This document shows positions 32,560 through 61,094 of a stretch of 64,000 nucleotides of DNA, piece after piece. The notes beneath the pieces are model-generated. The model was not told where the DNA came from, did no database searches, and saw only the letters and a list, made by a program, of their open reading frames with translations. A program made the translations under genes and the position numbers. The stretch is from Saturnia japonica. Its lineage: Eukaryota > Arthropoda > Insecta > Lepidoptera > Saturniidae. Each line of letters opens with the position of its first letter. Position 1 is the stretch's first letter. The stretch lies in NCBI GenBank assembly GCA_033032175.1, contig CM065311.1, forward strand, positions 2,721,190-2,785,189, given 5' to 3'.

Positions 32560-33325
32560 CAAATTTTTTTTCTATTTTAATTTTACATTATCTCTCAAAC
32601 TACGCGTCCAAATAACATGCTGTAAAAGACGCAGTTTATCTTTATTTAATTGTCTTTATGATGAAGTAACTTTTGGTCGTAAGGATTAATATGTCATGCT
32701 TAGAAATAATGCTCTTAATTAATTTTTAATCTTCCACAATTTTTTTTTTGCAAAATACCTTATTTTGGCTTTTGTATAAGAGATAGATATGTATCTATAG
32801 TGTCGCTACCGCTGACTTTTTTTAGAAATACTGAAGGCCAACATTATTGTAGAACATTGTATTTACGTATCTTTAACCATTAAGCCAGCGCACACGGATA
32901 AAGCAGTTCGCGAGGGCTTCGACTTCCGCTTACGTAACAAAAATCAATATTTAAGGCTAGCTGGGCACTGTAACCTAATGTTATATAACCTATACTATAT
33001 ACCTCGTGAGTCTGGCTATCATATAAAAATTCTCATTTTCAAATCAGACTAGTAGTTCCAGAAATTAGCGTATTTAAACAAACAAACAAAAAACTTTCCG
33101 CTTTATTACCTATATTATTGTAGATAAGCCACAAATTGAGTCACTTGTTTTTGATATTGAAGTCGTATTCACAGTACATTAATTGTAAATATTTGGTACT
33201 GGAAATCATATTTACTTAATACGAATACCATGATAAAGATGTTATGTCACGAGCATTTAAATTCTTAATGTAATTTGTAAATATACAAAACAAACAACGA
33301 GTATGGTATTTGTATAATTCACAAT
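32560..33325. other. Intergenic, no gene seen
   Basis: AT-rich; nothing recognised other than short homopolymer runs. Confidence 0.4.
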
Positions 33326-33510
33326 AATTGGGTGACCGAGCTATGCTCGGTGTTTAAAAAAAAGAAATAAATACCTATCTAGATAAACTTGTAATGCAAA
33401 ACATTATCTAAATACAAAATTTCATTCAAATCGTTGGAGCCCTTTCCGAGAAACTAATTATATATATATATACAAGAATTGCTCACTTAATATAATAAGA
33501 TAATAAATAT
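33326..33510 (+). repeat. RTE-type LINE tail with (TA)n
   Basis: Begins near GGGTGACCGAGCTATGCTCGG, continues with AAATTTCATTCAAATCGTTGGAGCC, and ends with TATATATATATACAAGAATTGCTC. This arrangement is a familiar 3' end of a widespread lepidopteran LINE family; the clade name RTE is from memory. Non-coding. Confidence 0.5.
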
Positions 33511-33659
33511 CCCGGAAAAATAATAAACGGTATTAATTTTCAATAACAAGTTTTATTTATTCTTCAATACAGACACGCAGGGTACATAACAATTGCAATT
33601 GTGTCCGACTGGAACGCAACCACCTTACACCACGTGTAATATCCACTGTCCATTATTTC

Positions 33660-34560
33660 AGTTTGTTGGTGGTGGTTGAAAACGGTGTTGACATGGTTCT
33701 TTTTGCGGACAACACTTCACTTATATTCAAAGTGAAAAGAATAGATTCGGAGCTTAGGCAATTAAACAATATTTTAGTTACAATCTCTGAATGGTTTACT
33801 TTAAATAATTTACTGCTAAATGCAACCAAAACCAAATGTATGAAATTTGCCTTGCTCAATGTCCGGCGTGTTGATAGTAGTATCAAGATAGAAGGGAATT
33901 CAATAGGCTTAGTTGATAGTACTATTTTCTTGGGTATTACGCTTGATTCAAAATTACAAGGGGTCCGCATATTATAAACTTGGCGGGAAGATTAAGCTCT
34001 TCTGCATTCGCAGTAGGTACGTAAGATTCGCCAGTTGACAGATATTGCCACTGCTAGGTTAGTGTACTTCGCATACTTTCATAGCTTAATGTCTTAAGGT
34101 ATTTTGCTGCGAAGTTGATACAGCTGAGGTAGATACCTACCGTATTTATATTACAAAAGCGGGCGATTCGTGCAATTTACAACATGAGACCTAGTAAATC
34201 ACTAAAGAACAAATTTCAGGAATATATTACATATCTTAATTTTGTCATACCAATACATCCTTGATAACTTAATTTAGGTGCCTTTTTTTCTGACTGACTA
34301 TACTGTTAGCCTTACGGGCCCTATCTAAAATCAGTGCCACTGATGGCTTTTACAGCTTCACCGGATTAAACCAGCACAATGTTAATACTAGAAATAGAGA
34401 TAAATTAGAGGTACCGTGGTTTAGACTACGTAGGTCCAATAAAAGTTTTTTAGGTAATCGTGTCGGGTTTTATAAAAGATTCCGAAGCACATTTATATAA
34501 TATAAAACTCTTAGACAGACATAACAATAAAATTAAAATAATAATTTATAGAAACGATTT
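33660..34560 (+). pseudogene. LINE reverse-transcriptase fossil
   Basis: The frame 33663-33977 contains MVLFADNTSLIFKV (the RT YADD/FADD block with Asn in place of the second Asp), then LNATKTKCMKFAL and FLGITLDSKL. Decayed fragments continue (ILQKRAIRAIYNMRPSKS near 34165) and, beyond an inserted Jockey tail at 34283-34365, the C-terminal end NRVGFYKR near 34460. Related to jockey-group polymerases. Dead. Confidence 0.7.
34283..34365 (-). mobile_element. Ultra-short Jockey tail insertion (about 83 bp)
   Basis: T(7) at 34283 followed by the complement of the Jockey tail, ending TTCACCGGATT. It interrupts the RT fossil at 33660-34560. The host sequence resumes as a polymerase C-terminus immediately after. 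The target duplication is not clear. Confidence 0.75.
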
Positions 34561-34714
34561 GTTTCCGCACTTTTTGCTACACATTGGGATTACCCCTCAC
34601 CCTCCCTCATGCTTATTTTTATTGCTTTCACATTATCAAATTCAGCGTCACGTTTTCAATAGCCCAATTCTCTTTTAGTTTTTTTTTAACGATTATCGTA
34701 TAGTTTACGTCAAC

Positions 34715-34912
34715 CAAACCCAAACGTAAACCTAAACCCAAACCTAACCTCGAACTTAAACCGAAACCGAAATCCATACCCAAACCTAACCCCAAACTTA
34801 AACCCGTACCTAAACCCAAACCGAAACCCATATCCAAACCAAAACCCAAACCTAACCCCAAACTTAAACCCATACCTATCCCCAAACCAAAACCAAAATC
34901 TAAATCTAAACC
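34715..34912. repeat. Telomere-like C/A-rich minisatellite
   Basis: About 200 bp of six-base-related units such as CCTAAA, CCCAAA, CCGAAA and CCTAACC. A higher-order period of about 65 bp is visible: CCTAACCCCAAACTTAAACCC recurs near 34784 and 34849. Open frames through it (Gly/Leu/Phe-rich on the - strand) are by-products of the repeat. Insect telomeres are (TTAGG)n, whose complement CCTAA is embedded here, but the array is degenerate. Confidence 0.7.
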
Positions 34913-34919
34913 TACATAA

Positions 34920-36580
34920 GGCACGCAAAAATTATCTGGATTATAAAGTTTTGCTAGGGGTGAATTCTTTCATTGTGTTATCCCACATGTGGTGACCCCG
35001 AATTGATATGAACACGCAACCTTCTAACTTTTTGAGAAACTTCATACCAATTGTAATGAATATAGGTAAAGAGATACATTGGACCATGGAGGACATAGAC
35101 TGCCTTATGTAAACTTGATGAAAGGAATGACGGTATGAAAAAGAGGATGAAAGTTCTAATGAAGAACCCATATTGTCTCAAATTAAGGAGGAGAAAAATC
35201 ATATTTATGCTTTTGGTAAGAAATAAAGGGGTTTCACGTTTTTCAAAAATCCTTCTCGCAAGCCGGTACAATAAGGTTGATTTTGATATTTTTTTGAAGT
35301 TTTATTGGGACGGTTAATATACTTATTGGATTCATATTGGCATGTAATTACAATACCATACACACGATGGCAAACCCATCTATGATTTTCTTTTGGTCTA
35401 TCGTGTTCCGAGATCAGCTGGTGTATATGCAGTAATATAGCGGGGTTATAGGGATTACGTCTACCATACACATAGTGTCAAACCTATCTATGATTTTCTT
35501 TTGGTTTTTTGTGTTCCGAGATCAATCTGTGTATATCCAATAATACGTAGACGAAGTCGCGGGCACCAGCTAGTAAGTTAATAATAAAAAAAAAAATTGT
35601 CAGAACTAAAAATTTATGGTTTTCGGATTTTTTCCTTTACTTGTACTTTTATAGCTATAAGACGCCTCTTTCCAAATTTCATGATTCTAGGTCAACTGGA
35701 AGTACCCTATAGGTTTTTATTGCCCTTGCGTGTTTTAACATATGCAGAATAAACGGCCGTATCTTTTGATTGCGTTGGTTAATTTAGGTTGATTTTTTCA
35801 CAGTTCCAAGAGATTGCAGACTTGAGTATTTGAATAAATTTCAATTTGATACCTCCACGCGCTCCTGAGAAAAAGGGGTTTTCACAAACAGACGGACAAC
35901 GAAGTGATCCTATGAGGGTTCCTTTTTTCTTTTTGAGGTAGGAAAAAACCAAAATTTATTTATAGGCAAATTGTAAAGCATACAGGTTTTAACGTAGTTT
36001 GATTTTATTTTGACTACATTTTTTAGTATTTATTTCTGCTGTTTTTCATTTTTATTAAATTCTCTGCAATTCATATTTACTCCATACTTTGACCAGTCAT
36101 TAGCGCTATAATATTTAGTCCAGGCTTCGGCAGTAGGCGATTTCTTTCATCAGGTCACTGGTTCGATATTAATAAAAATAATATTTCCACAGTGGCCTTG
36201 TGACCAAATATCCCAAATAAATATCCGCACAATTTGAGTTATTGGCATTTTCTTTCAGTCTTTTTCGTTTCATTTAAAAAGTGAAACCACATGATTTTAT
36301 GTCCCATGTAGTACAGAATTTTTCGCCTTTTTGGCTTTCAGAGTCAACTTTGACTCCCAAGTTTTATTTTTAAAAGCAACCTGTGGTCAAAATATCCAAA
36401 TAATTTTCTTTCAACAGTGCGGCCAAGTAGTTTACTGCATGTTTTTGAAATGTCGTAACCATGCGGAAAATCGGAACGTTATCGTGCTTTGTGGGAACAG
36501 AGGGCCTAATAATGGTAAAAATCCGATATATCGGAATGAATGGTAACCCTACCTATGTACCATGTTAAATTATGTATATA
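34920..36580. other. Intergenic with repeat fragments
   Basis: No gene. 35340-35575 holds two similar blocks (TCTATGATTTTCTTTTGG near 35379 and 35488), the second ending in CGTAGACGAAGTCGCGGGC, an inverted piece of the repeat seen at 4635. 35620-35945 is a copy of the GTTCC/CAGACGGACAACGAAGTG repeat. Confidence 0.45.
35620..35945. repeat. GTTCCGTA-family repeat copy
   Basis: Shares, in the opposite orientation, AATTTCATGATTCTA, CTTTTGATTGCGTTG, TGATACCTCCAC and CAGACGGACAACGAAGTGAT with 40545-40870. Related ends occur at 16279-17058. Non-coding. Confidence 0.6.
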
Positions 36581-37255
36581 CAGTGTAAACTCTTTATTAC
36601 GATATCCTTTATAACGATAAACTCCCTATAACGTTAAAGTGAGCCCAACTTGGTTGGTTTGCGTTAAAACCCACATATTGAAACACTCTTTATAGCGATA
36701 CGCCATTCTCTATTACGAAGAAATGTGTTCATATTTTTAGACAGTAAATATTTATTATCGGTATTATTGTTTATGTTATGTTATCAGGTAACAAAAGACT
36801 TTGAAGCTCCGAAACATCCGAGGTCAGTCTAGCTTTTATCCTTAATTGCCTTGAACACGTGCAGTATGACGCATTGTTTTCTCGGAAGTGATGGTCTTCG
36901 ACCAAGCATACTGGGTACCTATCGTATTATCAGTCATAAACCTACTTTGAAACTGTTAACATGGCCAGTAAACGGAAAGCGATTAGTGTTGACGAAAAAG
37001 TTTGATAGAAGAAGATATGAATAGAATACATAAAATAATACAAAACAAGTACTGGCATAGCAAAAAACGTCAGATAAAGTTATCAGACTATATGTGTAAA
37101 CAATAATTTATAAGCATTTATTCTCTATGACATACATATTAAAAATTCTTGTTAATTTGGTTGTTTTTTTTTTTGTTCACTCCATATAACGATAACTCTC
37201 TATAACGACAAAAAATGCTCAGTCCCTTGAGTTTCGTTATAAAGAGTTTACACTG
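36581..37255 (+). mobile_element. Internally deleted Tigger (pogo/CENP-B-like) element
   Basis: 675 bp with TIRs CAGTGTAAACTCTTTATTAC and its complement (GTTATAAAGAGTTTACACTG), flanked by TA. Subterminal repeats of TATAACGATAA-type sequence occur on both sides. At about 36961 a short frame MASKRKAISVDEKV matches the start of a Tigger/CENP-B-like transposase and stops almost at once. The rest of the gene is deleted. Distinct from the pogo-like element at 17846. Confidence 0.8.
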
Positions 37256-37884
37256 TAATAGGTATTTTTATTACATCCGATTTCAGAAACGATAGTATTC
37301 TGTTTGGAAAAGGGAGTTCCCATAATAAAACTATTTTTATTATTAGGAGAGACTGGAATAATTAGGAATTGATACAAGTCAATCGGCACCTTAATAATTA
37401 ATTATCGATGATGCTTATTGTTTGTTCATTAATTTTTTTTTTTCCTTTTATAGATTTTTATTACTAAATAATAATACATTATAATGCAAAATATTTGTTA
37501 GCACCAGCAGCACGCTACATCGTTGTACTCCATCGTAAGATACAATATTATAAAGGTTTTTTATTTTTTGCTAATTACTAAAGTATTGCCTTAGATTTTA
37601 CATTACATACAAAAATACATCATACATATTTAAAATGAGGAAACCGAAAATATTTTATTATAAATACAATTTAAAAAAAATACATATATATGTATAACTT
37701 AAACATAAAAATAGGCATTTCAATTCATTATTTCACAATCCGTAAGTAATCATTAATATTTATAGAAATATATTTCTTTATAAAACTATTATTTAAGTAA
37801 GACACTGGCCTTAAATACCCATGGAAACTAATTACCGGGTTTTGAAAAAAAAAATCTTAAAAATTTACACAAAGTACATTAACA
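37256..37884. other. p38 3' UTR region / downstream flank
   Basis: AT-rich, no coding content. A - strand AATAAA (plus-strand TTTATT near 37655) is a plausible polyadenylation signal for the p38 gene whose stop codon is at 37887-37885. Confidence 0.35.
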
Positions 37885-53989
<16,105 letters not shown>

Positions 53990-53999
53990 TTTGATATTT

Positions 54000-56271
54000 A
54001 ATTAAAGTTCAAAATTCTTAAACTAAAATATAAGAACAATTATCGTGAACTCATTAGAAGAGAATAAATTAATAAAAATTTATCTCTCAGATATCAATAT
54101 CAATAGGCCACTTTTTAACAATTGACAATTTGACATATTTGACGTAGGTAAAAGTGGGCTATTACATATCAGAACACGTAAAAATAACAGGTATTTACAA
54201 GTAAAGTTTTGATCTGTTATCTGAAAAAGCTGTTACTAAATACTAGGTACAACCTGTTACAAATACTAGTGACTTAACACGGGTGTAGCAGGTAGGTTCA
54301 GATGTATGTATAATTAGTAATGTACGAAAACTACTTATTTTTGCGTATGAACTACTTTACTATCAAAAAAAGTAGTATTTTTTGTATACATATGATGATA
54401 TTTTTGTATATTCAACTTCATACCTAATGTTCTTTCGATATTTCTGGAATTTGAAGGAAATTTTTTGTACTAAAATAGAATTTTTCCTTGATTTTATTCC
54501 ACTTAACGTATCCTTCTATACACAGCCCACAGTGTCTAGTTTTCAGACACGTTATTTAGAACATTGGGATCAAATACCATAACTGTCTTCGAATGTTCAG
54601 TTTTATGAAAAAATGTATTTTATTGGATAATTGATATTGATATTGATTGGATTGATAATTGGATATTTTTTTGAGGTAGCCTCGGTATTTCTGTTTAATT
54701 TTATCTCGTCTTACAGCACTTTCTCAACCACGCACTCATGGAGAAAAGAAAAAGGCAACAACGGAGATAGATAAACCCAAAACATGCACTGTCACTGCAA
54801 GCAGGGTTTGTATTATGTAACCTTAGTTAATCGTGATATTGTACGGCAGAGCTGATTAGCAATAAAAAAAATTAAAAAATAATAGGTACTGAGTGCAGAC
54901 AAAGTAATTGACATTAATAGTTATGTTAATTTTTTTCAATATCAAGCTATGTCAAGAAGTGCAGGTAAGTACTCAATTGACACGTAAATGAGAATAAAAT
55001 TGCGTTTTTTCGACAACAATAAGGATGCGATACATTTGTAATTAAAAATGTTAGGAACTTTTTCAGCACCCCTTGGTAACTTTGTGCTATCGGCCACTGG
55101 CAACACTGTCCAGTGCTGTCAAAGTGGTCGAGGGTCTCCAGCTCTGGTCTCCAGATTGGGGTGTTTTTTCCCCATTTGGGAAAAATAATGTCGCTGAAGA
55201 AATGAAAATAATGAGGAAATTTGGGGAAGAACTTTATCTGCATAGCTGTAATACTAACTACTATTTCTACTCAGGGTTCACAAACTAAACCGTGGCAATT
55301 ATCGTACCGTCAACTTCGATATTATCGTATTTCCCGGAATTGGATCAAAACTAGTACCTAATAATTACAGCAACGAGCATTGTAATGCTATATTTCTAAG
55401 CAATATAAAACAAATGATTGAAAACACAATTATTCTACTGTCAGCAATTGTTATTTATCTCTGCTGTCAGCTATCCTTTATTATTGTTAATAATGGCAAT
55501 AGTCTACATACCGGTGTTACTGCAACATGCGAAAAAGCAAGCATTATGTAGATAACCTTTAGGACCTTTAGGTCTGAAAGAGAGAGTTTTTCATGTTTCT
55601 CACACTCGACATTACCATACGAATAAATATTTTTCCGAATTTACGATAACAATCTATGCCTATGTCATTCCCACAATTAAGACGAATCTAACAAAACCTC
55701 ATATGTTAAAACCCCACAAGCCGTTTAGGCTACAGAGCGTGCCAAAGAAATAGATATACATACATACATACGCTGGAAAAACATAACACTCCTATTTTGC
55801 GGTCGAGTAAAAAAAATATTACATGGCGTGTTGAAGCGACGATGATGAGCCGGCAACACTGAGACATCGAGAGGAAAAAATTTGTATATGTCTACACTAC
55901 CAAATGTCATTGGTATCAAAATTGTAATAACTAACAAAGGTTGATTCTAATAACAGGTTCAAAGTATTATTGAATAACTAAATCATTTTACATCGTAAAC
56001 ATTACGTGTGTTTCTATATTTTTTATGGCAGAAAAAAATTTGTATTTTATATATGTACTGTATAAATTATGCGGCTGTAGTCATACTTTTGTTAATTACT
56101 AAGCCGCTTATTAACTCTGTTAAATATTTCTAAAGTTACTTAAATACCTACTAATAAAAAATCAATATAACAGAGAAGAACGCACGAAGAAAGCAAAAGT
56201 GACTCCCTCCCTTAAAGCCATATTTTTTGTTTAACTGGTCAGAATACGTTTTTATTTACAAATTATTGCTT
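54000..56271. other. Upstream flank of p38, no gene seen
   Basis: The p38 promoter and untranslated leader are expected just to the right of 53989, but no TATA or initiator could be assigned with confidence. 55655-55830 is a copy of the GACGAATCTAAC repeat. The rest is AT-rich, with no exon or RNA gene recognised. Confidence 0.4.
55655..55830. repeat. GACGAATCTAAC-family repeat copy
   Basis: Uninterrupted copy of the sequence split by the SINE at 50405. It contains TACATACATACATACGCTGG in the middle, the point where the SINE entered the other copy. Confidence 0.6.
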
Positions 56272-56585
56272 TCTTTTTTTTTACTGACTACACTGTTAGC
56301 CTTAGGGGCCCTATCCAAAAACAGAGCCGCTGCGGCTTTTACAGCTTCACCGGACTTGGGGGCGAGCGCTTAGGGCACTCAGCAGCGAAAGTTTGTGACG
56401 ACCCGCACGAGGATGCCAGTGGCCGAACCTCGGCTCGGGCGGTCGTCGCGAATGCGAAAAGGTCGCGATCTAATTCCCTGATTCTAAGAGAATTCGAACT
56501 AACTAACCTATACTCATATGCATGTTCCTCTCCTCCAGGGAGGAAGGAGAGAAACATGCGTATGTGTATTTAGTGATCGGAATGG
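56272..56585 (-). mobile_element. Jockey 3'-tail insertion, 314-bp class
   Basis: A T-run at 56274-56282 followed by the complement of the Jockey 3' UTR back to ACTAAATACACATACG. It is flanked by an 11-bp duplication AATTATTGCTT (56261-56271 and 56586-56596). Same length as the insert at 3396-3709 and nearly identical to the 3' UTR of the copy at 27001-28109. Confidence 0.9.
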
Positions 56586-56596
56586 AATTATTGCTT

Positions 56597-58496
56597 ACGT
56601 AAAAAGGTAAATACTTTTATAGTTCTGAACACATATCCCTGCCTCTTAGAGCTGCCTATACTAAAAACAAACAAAAATTTAAAGGAATAGGCAGGTTTAA
56701 GTTTTTTAGGTAAAAGTTGCTGAAATAGTATCATTTTGGAAAAATTTTTGGCCGCCATGGGAAAATTCAAAAATGCAATCTGGAGAGCGGAGACCACAGA
56801 ATATTTACTACCCAGTGACCAGTGCTGCCAAGTTGGCCATTTTGTGGCTATATGTGGCGGCATTTAAGATGGATTTAGCCAAAAATATCAAATATTATTG
56901 GCTAAATGTTTTAGCCACACATTTAGCAACTCTTTTAAAATACACAATATTTTATATTTCCATATCATAGCACTTGATTTCACACATGTACAATGCCAAC
57001 GGAGAATTAGTATTTCATGTAGTGCCTCTGGGCCTTATCCTTCTATCTCAAATGCTGAGGGGGAAAGATTATTAAAATTTAGCATCCTGAGAGCGGTAAA
57101 CAAAAAGTAGGTATAGAAATAAGATAAGCTTACACACACATAATTATTTACTAAGAAAAAGAGATTACATAAAAACTGCTTTCCTTGTTTTTAAAAAATT
57201 AGAGCCATCATCTTATGAAAGTTATGTTGAATCGACGTATAATCAATAAATAAAACGTTTTTATGTTATGAACTTATGTTTGTTTTCAACTCAAATTTTT
57301 GGTCACTTTAATAAAGTACAAAATTTTCACATTCTACCAACTTCATCAAAGTAGTTAGCCACTTCTTATTTCATGGACTTGGACCCACTACTAGAACCCT
57401 GAACTGATCAGACCGGTCAATATTATTAATAGGGATGTGTATATTAAAAAAAAATTACAATTATTTTGTTACGAAAATAGAATTATCAATAAAAAAAAAC
57501 AATTTTTGTTTTAAAATAATCTATTTTTCTTAACAATCAATTTTATTTCCTATATTTTTAAATTAAACACCTGAAATATTCATTATCATAAATTTCTAAT
57601 GAAATAATCAATTTAAATAAGACAAAAATTATTGTTATTAACGGCGAATGCCCATTCTTATACCAAACTATGTTATTTAATAATGTTGAATAAAAATTAT
57701 TTTACGACCTTTTGTCCTCGGAATTTGGTTTTCTAAGTAGGAATATTCTTTAAGCATTTATCTATAGTCTATAGTCAATACTATATATATATATGTGTGT
57801 GTATAAACTTAGTTAACATAGTAGATTTTTTTTTGTTCTTTTTTTTTAAGCACGCTAATCTCTGGAACTACCAGTCGGATTTTAAAAACTTTTTTGTATA
57901 CGATAGCTTGATTTGACAGGGTATCTAGTTTCAAAGTGCCTACTAAATTGCTACTAGTTTAGCCTAGTTTAGTAGCAGTGCCTAGCGGGGGCTAGTCTTT
58001 ATTATTGATTTTTGTTAAGTAAGTCGCAACATGAAGCTCTCTCGAACTGCTTTATTGAAGTGCGCTGTGATAATTTTTAGTGGTAGGTACGTAAATACAA
58101 TGTTGTACAAAAATATTGGGCCTTAGTATATCTAAAAACTAGTCCGCCATAGAATATTCCTATCTCTTGTTTAAAAGCCACAATAAGCTATTTTAAACAA
58201 TTGCTAAAGATTAAAAAATATTTATGTACATTATTTTACACATGGCAAATAATGACAATTTTATGAAGTTACATTTTTTCTCTTTATAGCATGTTATTTG
58301 GACATAGGGGATAATGAAAAAGTAAAATAATTTGTACTTGTGGGAAGAACAATTATGATAGGGTACACGGGTGCGTCAGTGTTGCGGTGTTTAACTTAAC
58401 ACGGGTGAAACCGTGGAGCATAGCTACAAATTATTATACACTGCGCAAATAAAAAGCAAACCATTGTTTAATTATAAATAACGATATATATTTATG
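56597..58496. other. Intergenic, no gene seen
   Basis: AT-rich, with homopolymer runs and (TA)n/(TG)n near 57780-57800. Possible old hAT-like remnants around 56800-56940 (AGTGCTGCCAAGTTGGCC, repeated TTTAGCCA words), but no convincing ends. No coding exon. Confidence 0.35.
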
Positions 58497-59455
58497 GGAG
58501 ATTGAAGTTTTTAGTGGGATCTTGAAGTGAAATGTTGTGATTTTTATTTTTAACTAGTTGACCCGTACAACTTCGTCTGCGTCATATAAGAGAGAGAGAG
58601 AGGGTTAGAATGAGTGGGTCATAGGTATCTATAATACAATTCTGAAGGAGTTAAATTTTTTTTTATTTGCCATGCAGTTATTTTAAAACTGTGATATCTC
58701 CTAAGATATTTATTGAAATCAATTGATGTCAAGGACAATTTTGTTTAACATTAAATACTTAAGCTGAATCTTGTATTTATTTCAATAAGGATTTATACCA
58801 TGTTTATAGAAAGATCTTCGCAAATAATGCATTATTTTAGAACAAATTTTATCACCACAAAAAAGGTTATATTGAGTAACCCATAAAAGATAGCCAAATG
58901 GTTTCATTGATATTTTTTTTTTACTTTTTAAGAGAAACAATTCCGTCACACATGGTTGTTGCGTAACTTTAAATGGAAGCTCTCGAAAGTAATAATATTC
59001 CCCGATTTTGCAACATTTTTCATTGATGCTCCGCTCCTATTGGTGGTAGTGTGATGTTATAAGTTATAGCCTTCTTCGAGCAATGGGATATCTAATAAAA
59101 AAAAAAAAAAAATCCATTCGAACACGTAGTTTCTGAGATTACCACGTTCTACCAAACAAACTCTTCAGCTTTATAATATTATAAGTTTCATTAACTTAAG
59201 TTTTAGACCCTATATTATTTAATACTGATAGCGGTTTATGTGATATAGGTTGGTTATTATACTTATGTGAAGTGGATTATAAATATAAACTGGAAGCATA
59301 CATTTTGATGTGCTACAAAAACTACCTAGAAAATTCTAACAAGAGAGCCACCATCTTATTGTGATACTGAATTCGTTCTAAGACAGGACACTATATTCAC
59401 TTGAAAATGGCGGTAATGGTTTTCAATAAAGAGGAATAGTTGGCAAGTTAGTAAG
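58497..59455 (+). repeat. Dispersed repeat, split by another insertion
   Basis: 58497-58549 and about 59185-59455 together match 7500-7795. The roughly 635-bp piece between begins AACTAGTTGACCCGTACAAC and belongs to the TAGTTGACCCG/CTTCGTCTGCG LINE-tail family. It has GA microsatellite at 58592-58604. Confidence 0.6.
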
Positions 59456-59630
59456 GTTTTTTTGGCGGGCTTTTGAAAAGGGCAGCTATAATAAAGATTT
59501 CATTTATTTATGTAATATATTTCTGTATATAAAAGTGTTTGTATTTCTATTTTGTGAATGGATAAGTTGTTTATTTGTTTAGAATAGTAGCAGCATACAG
59601 TGGTAAGTGTTTTTTTCGTGTTTTTGGCAG

Positions 59631-60950
59631 CATGGACATAGATCTTGCTCTGGATCCTGATCCTCCTTCGGTCAATCATCCCTTATTAGTGCTATTGGAG
59701 GCAGATGGAATCCTCGCCAATGGTGCAAGTGTTGCACCATCAGTTAGCGCCTTTGAGGCTGTTAGGTTAAATGTGGGGAAAAAAATATTTGAAAATTAAA
59801 GTTGCTTCAATCATTCAAACCAGTGAAGGATAGGTCATCTTTTCGTACTTTTAGGCAGGCATTGACAGAAGACTCAACTCCTGCACTGAACTCACCTGCT
59901 CACGATATCAGCCCTACTGAGGTGACTCATACTACTAGGACTAACACAGACACAGAGGTACCTTCCTCTGTCATTTTCAGACAGTTCTACAAGGAATCAG
60001 ACCCGGGGCCTTACAATATCAATGTGGAATTTATTACTGACAATCTTCAATCTGGTGCCACATTACATCCCCTTCAATTTGGGAATTTATTATACAGAAA
60101 TAATATGCAAAATGTTATGGAGGATGGTATCAAAAAACAGGACGGAATCGTTTGTCAGTCCAATTTAGAACTGCTATAGCTGCAAACACATTTATGAAAC
60201 ATCCAATGCTTGTTCAAAACAATTACAAGGCCTATATTCCATCGTATAGTGTTTGTAAGATGGGTATAGTTTGTGATATACCCATAGAATGGTCACATGA
60301 AGATATTGTTGAAAATTTGAGGATACCTGAAGGTTTCGGCCCTATTATAAGTAGCCGTAGGTTAACTTGGAAATTCGTTAATCCGGAGGGCCCTGTATGG
60401 GTTTCTACACAGATGATAGTATTTGATTAATACTTTGATGGACAGGCTCTGCCTCTGCCTCCACGAGTATACGCTTTTTACACATCCTTGCCTGTAGAAC
60501 AGTATATTTATCCAACAATACAGTATTTTAATTGTCGCCGTTTTGGTCACACTCACACACAATGCAGAAGTAAACCTCGCTGCTACAAATGCAATGATAA
60601 TCACGATGGATCATCGTGTAACATTGAGGAAAATTACTCCTGTATTAACGGTTCTGGTTGTCACAAAGCAGCTGATAAAAATTTCCAGAGTTTGTACGTC
60701 AGAAGGAGATAAAGCATCATATATCCATTTTTGCAATGTCTTATCAGGAGGCTGGTAAAAAATTCCCCCATGTGAGACAATCTTATATTGAAGCTTTGTC
60801 AGCTCCAATACAGACACCCTTAATCTCTATGTATGCTGGCTCTTCTAATGAAAAAATGACTGTTTCATACAAAAAAACTGTACTATTAAAACCAATATCT
60901 CATGATCTTTTACCAAGGCTTATGATAAAAAGGCACATGATGATTTAATA
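59631..60950 (+). pseudogene. I-like LINE ORF1 (Gag-like, CCHC knuckles)
   Basis: Starts MDIDLALDPDPPS. The frame changes at about 59800 and 60150, and there is a stop near 60430. A nucleic-acid-binding middle part (YKAYIPSYSVCKMGIV, EDIVENLRIPEGFG) precedes the knuckles: YFNCRRFGHTHTQC, in which the first Cys is Tyr, then CYKCNDNHDGSSC and CINGSGCHKAADKN. The C-terminal part is frameshifted (SYQEAGKKFPHVRQSYIEAL). Confidence 0.75.
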
Positions 60951-61094
60951 AAACATTATGCTATCCTTTCTGTTAACGGATGTGCCTTAATTGAAAAGAA
61001 TGATTTATTCATTTGGAACTTATCAGTTATTCTTTTTAATCTTTCAAACATGCATCAGATCTTACAGGGATTTGTAGGAGTGTTGCATCAAATC

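Noticed and set aside
34628..34924. 98-codon Gly/Leu/Phe-rich - strand frame resembling a structural or antimicrobial Gly-rich protein
   Set aside because: It is the translation of the six-base-related minisatellite. It has no signal peptide, and all neighbouring frames are also repetitive.
56773..57110. Short + strand open frames near AGTGCTGCCAAGTTGGCC
   Set aside because: Low-complexity, with no domain. Possibly an old hAT remnant, but ends could not be shown.
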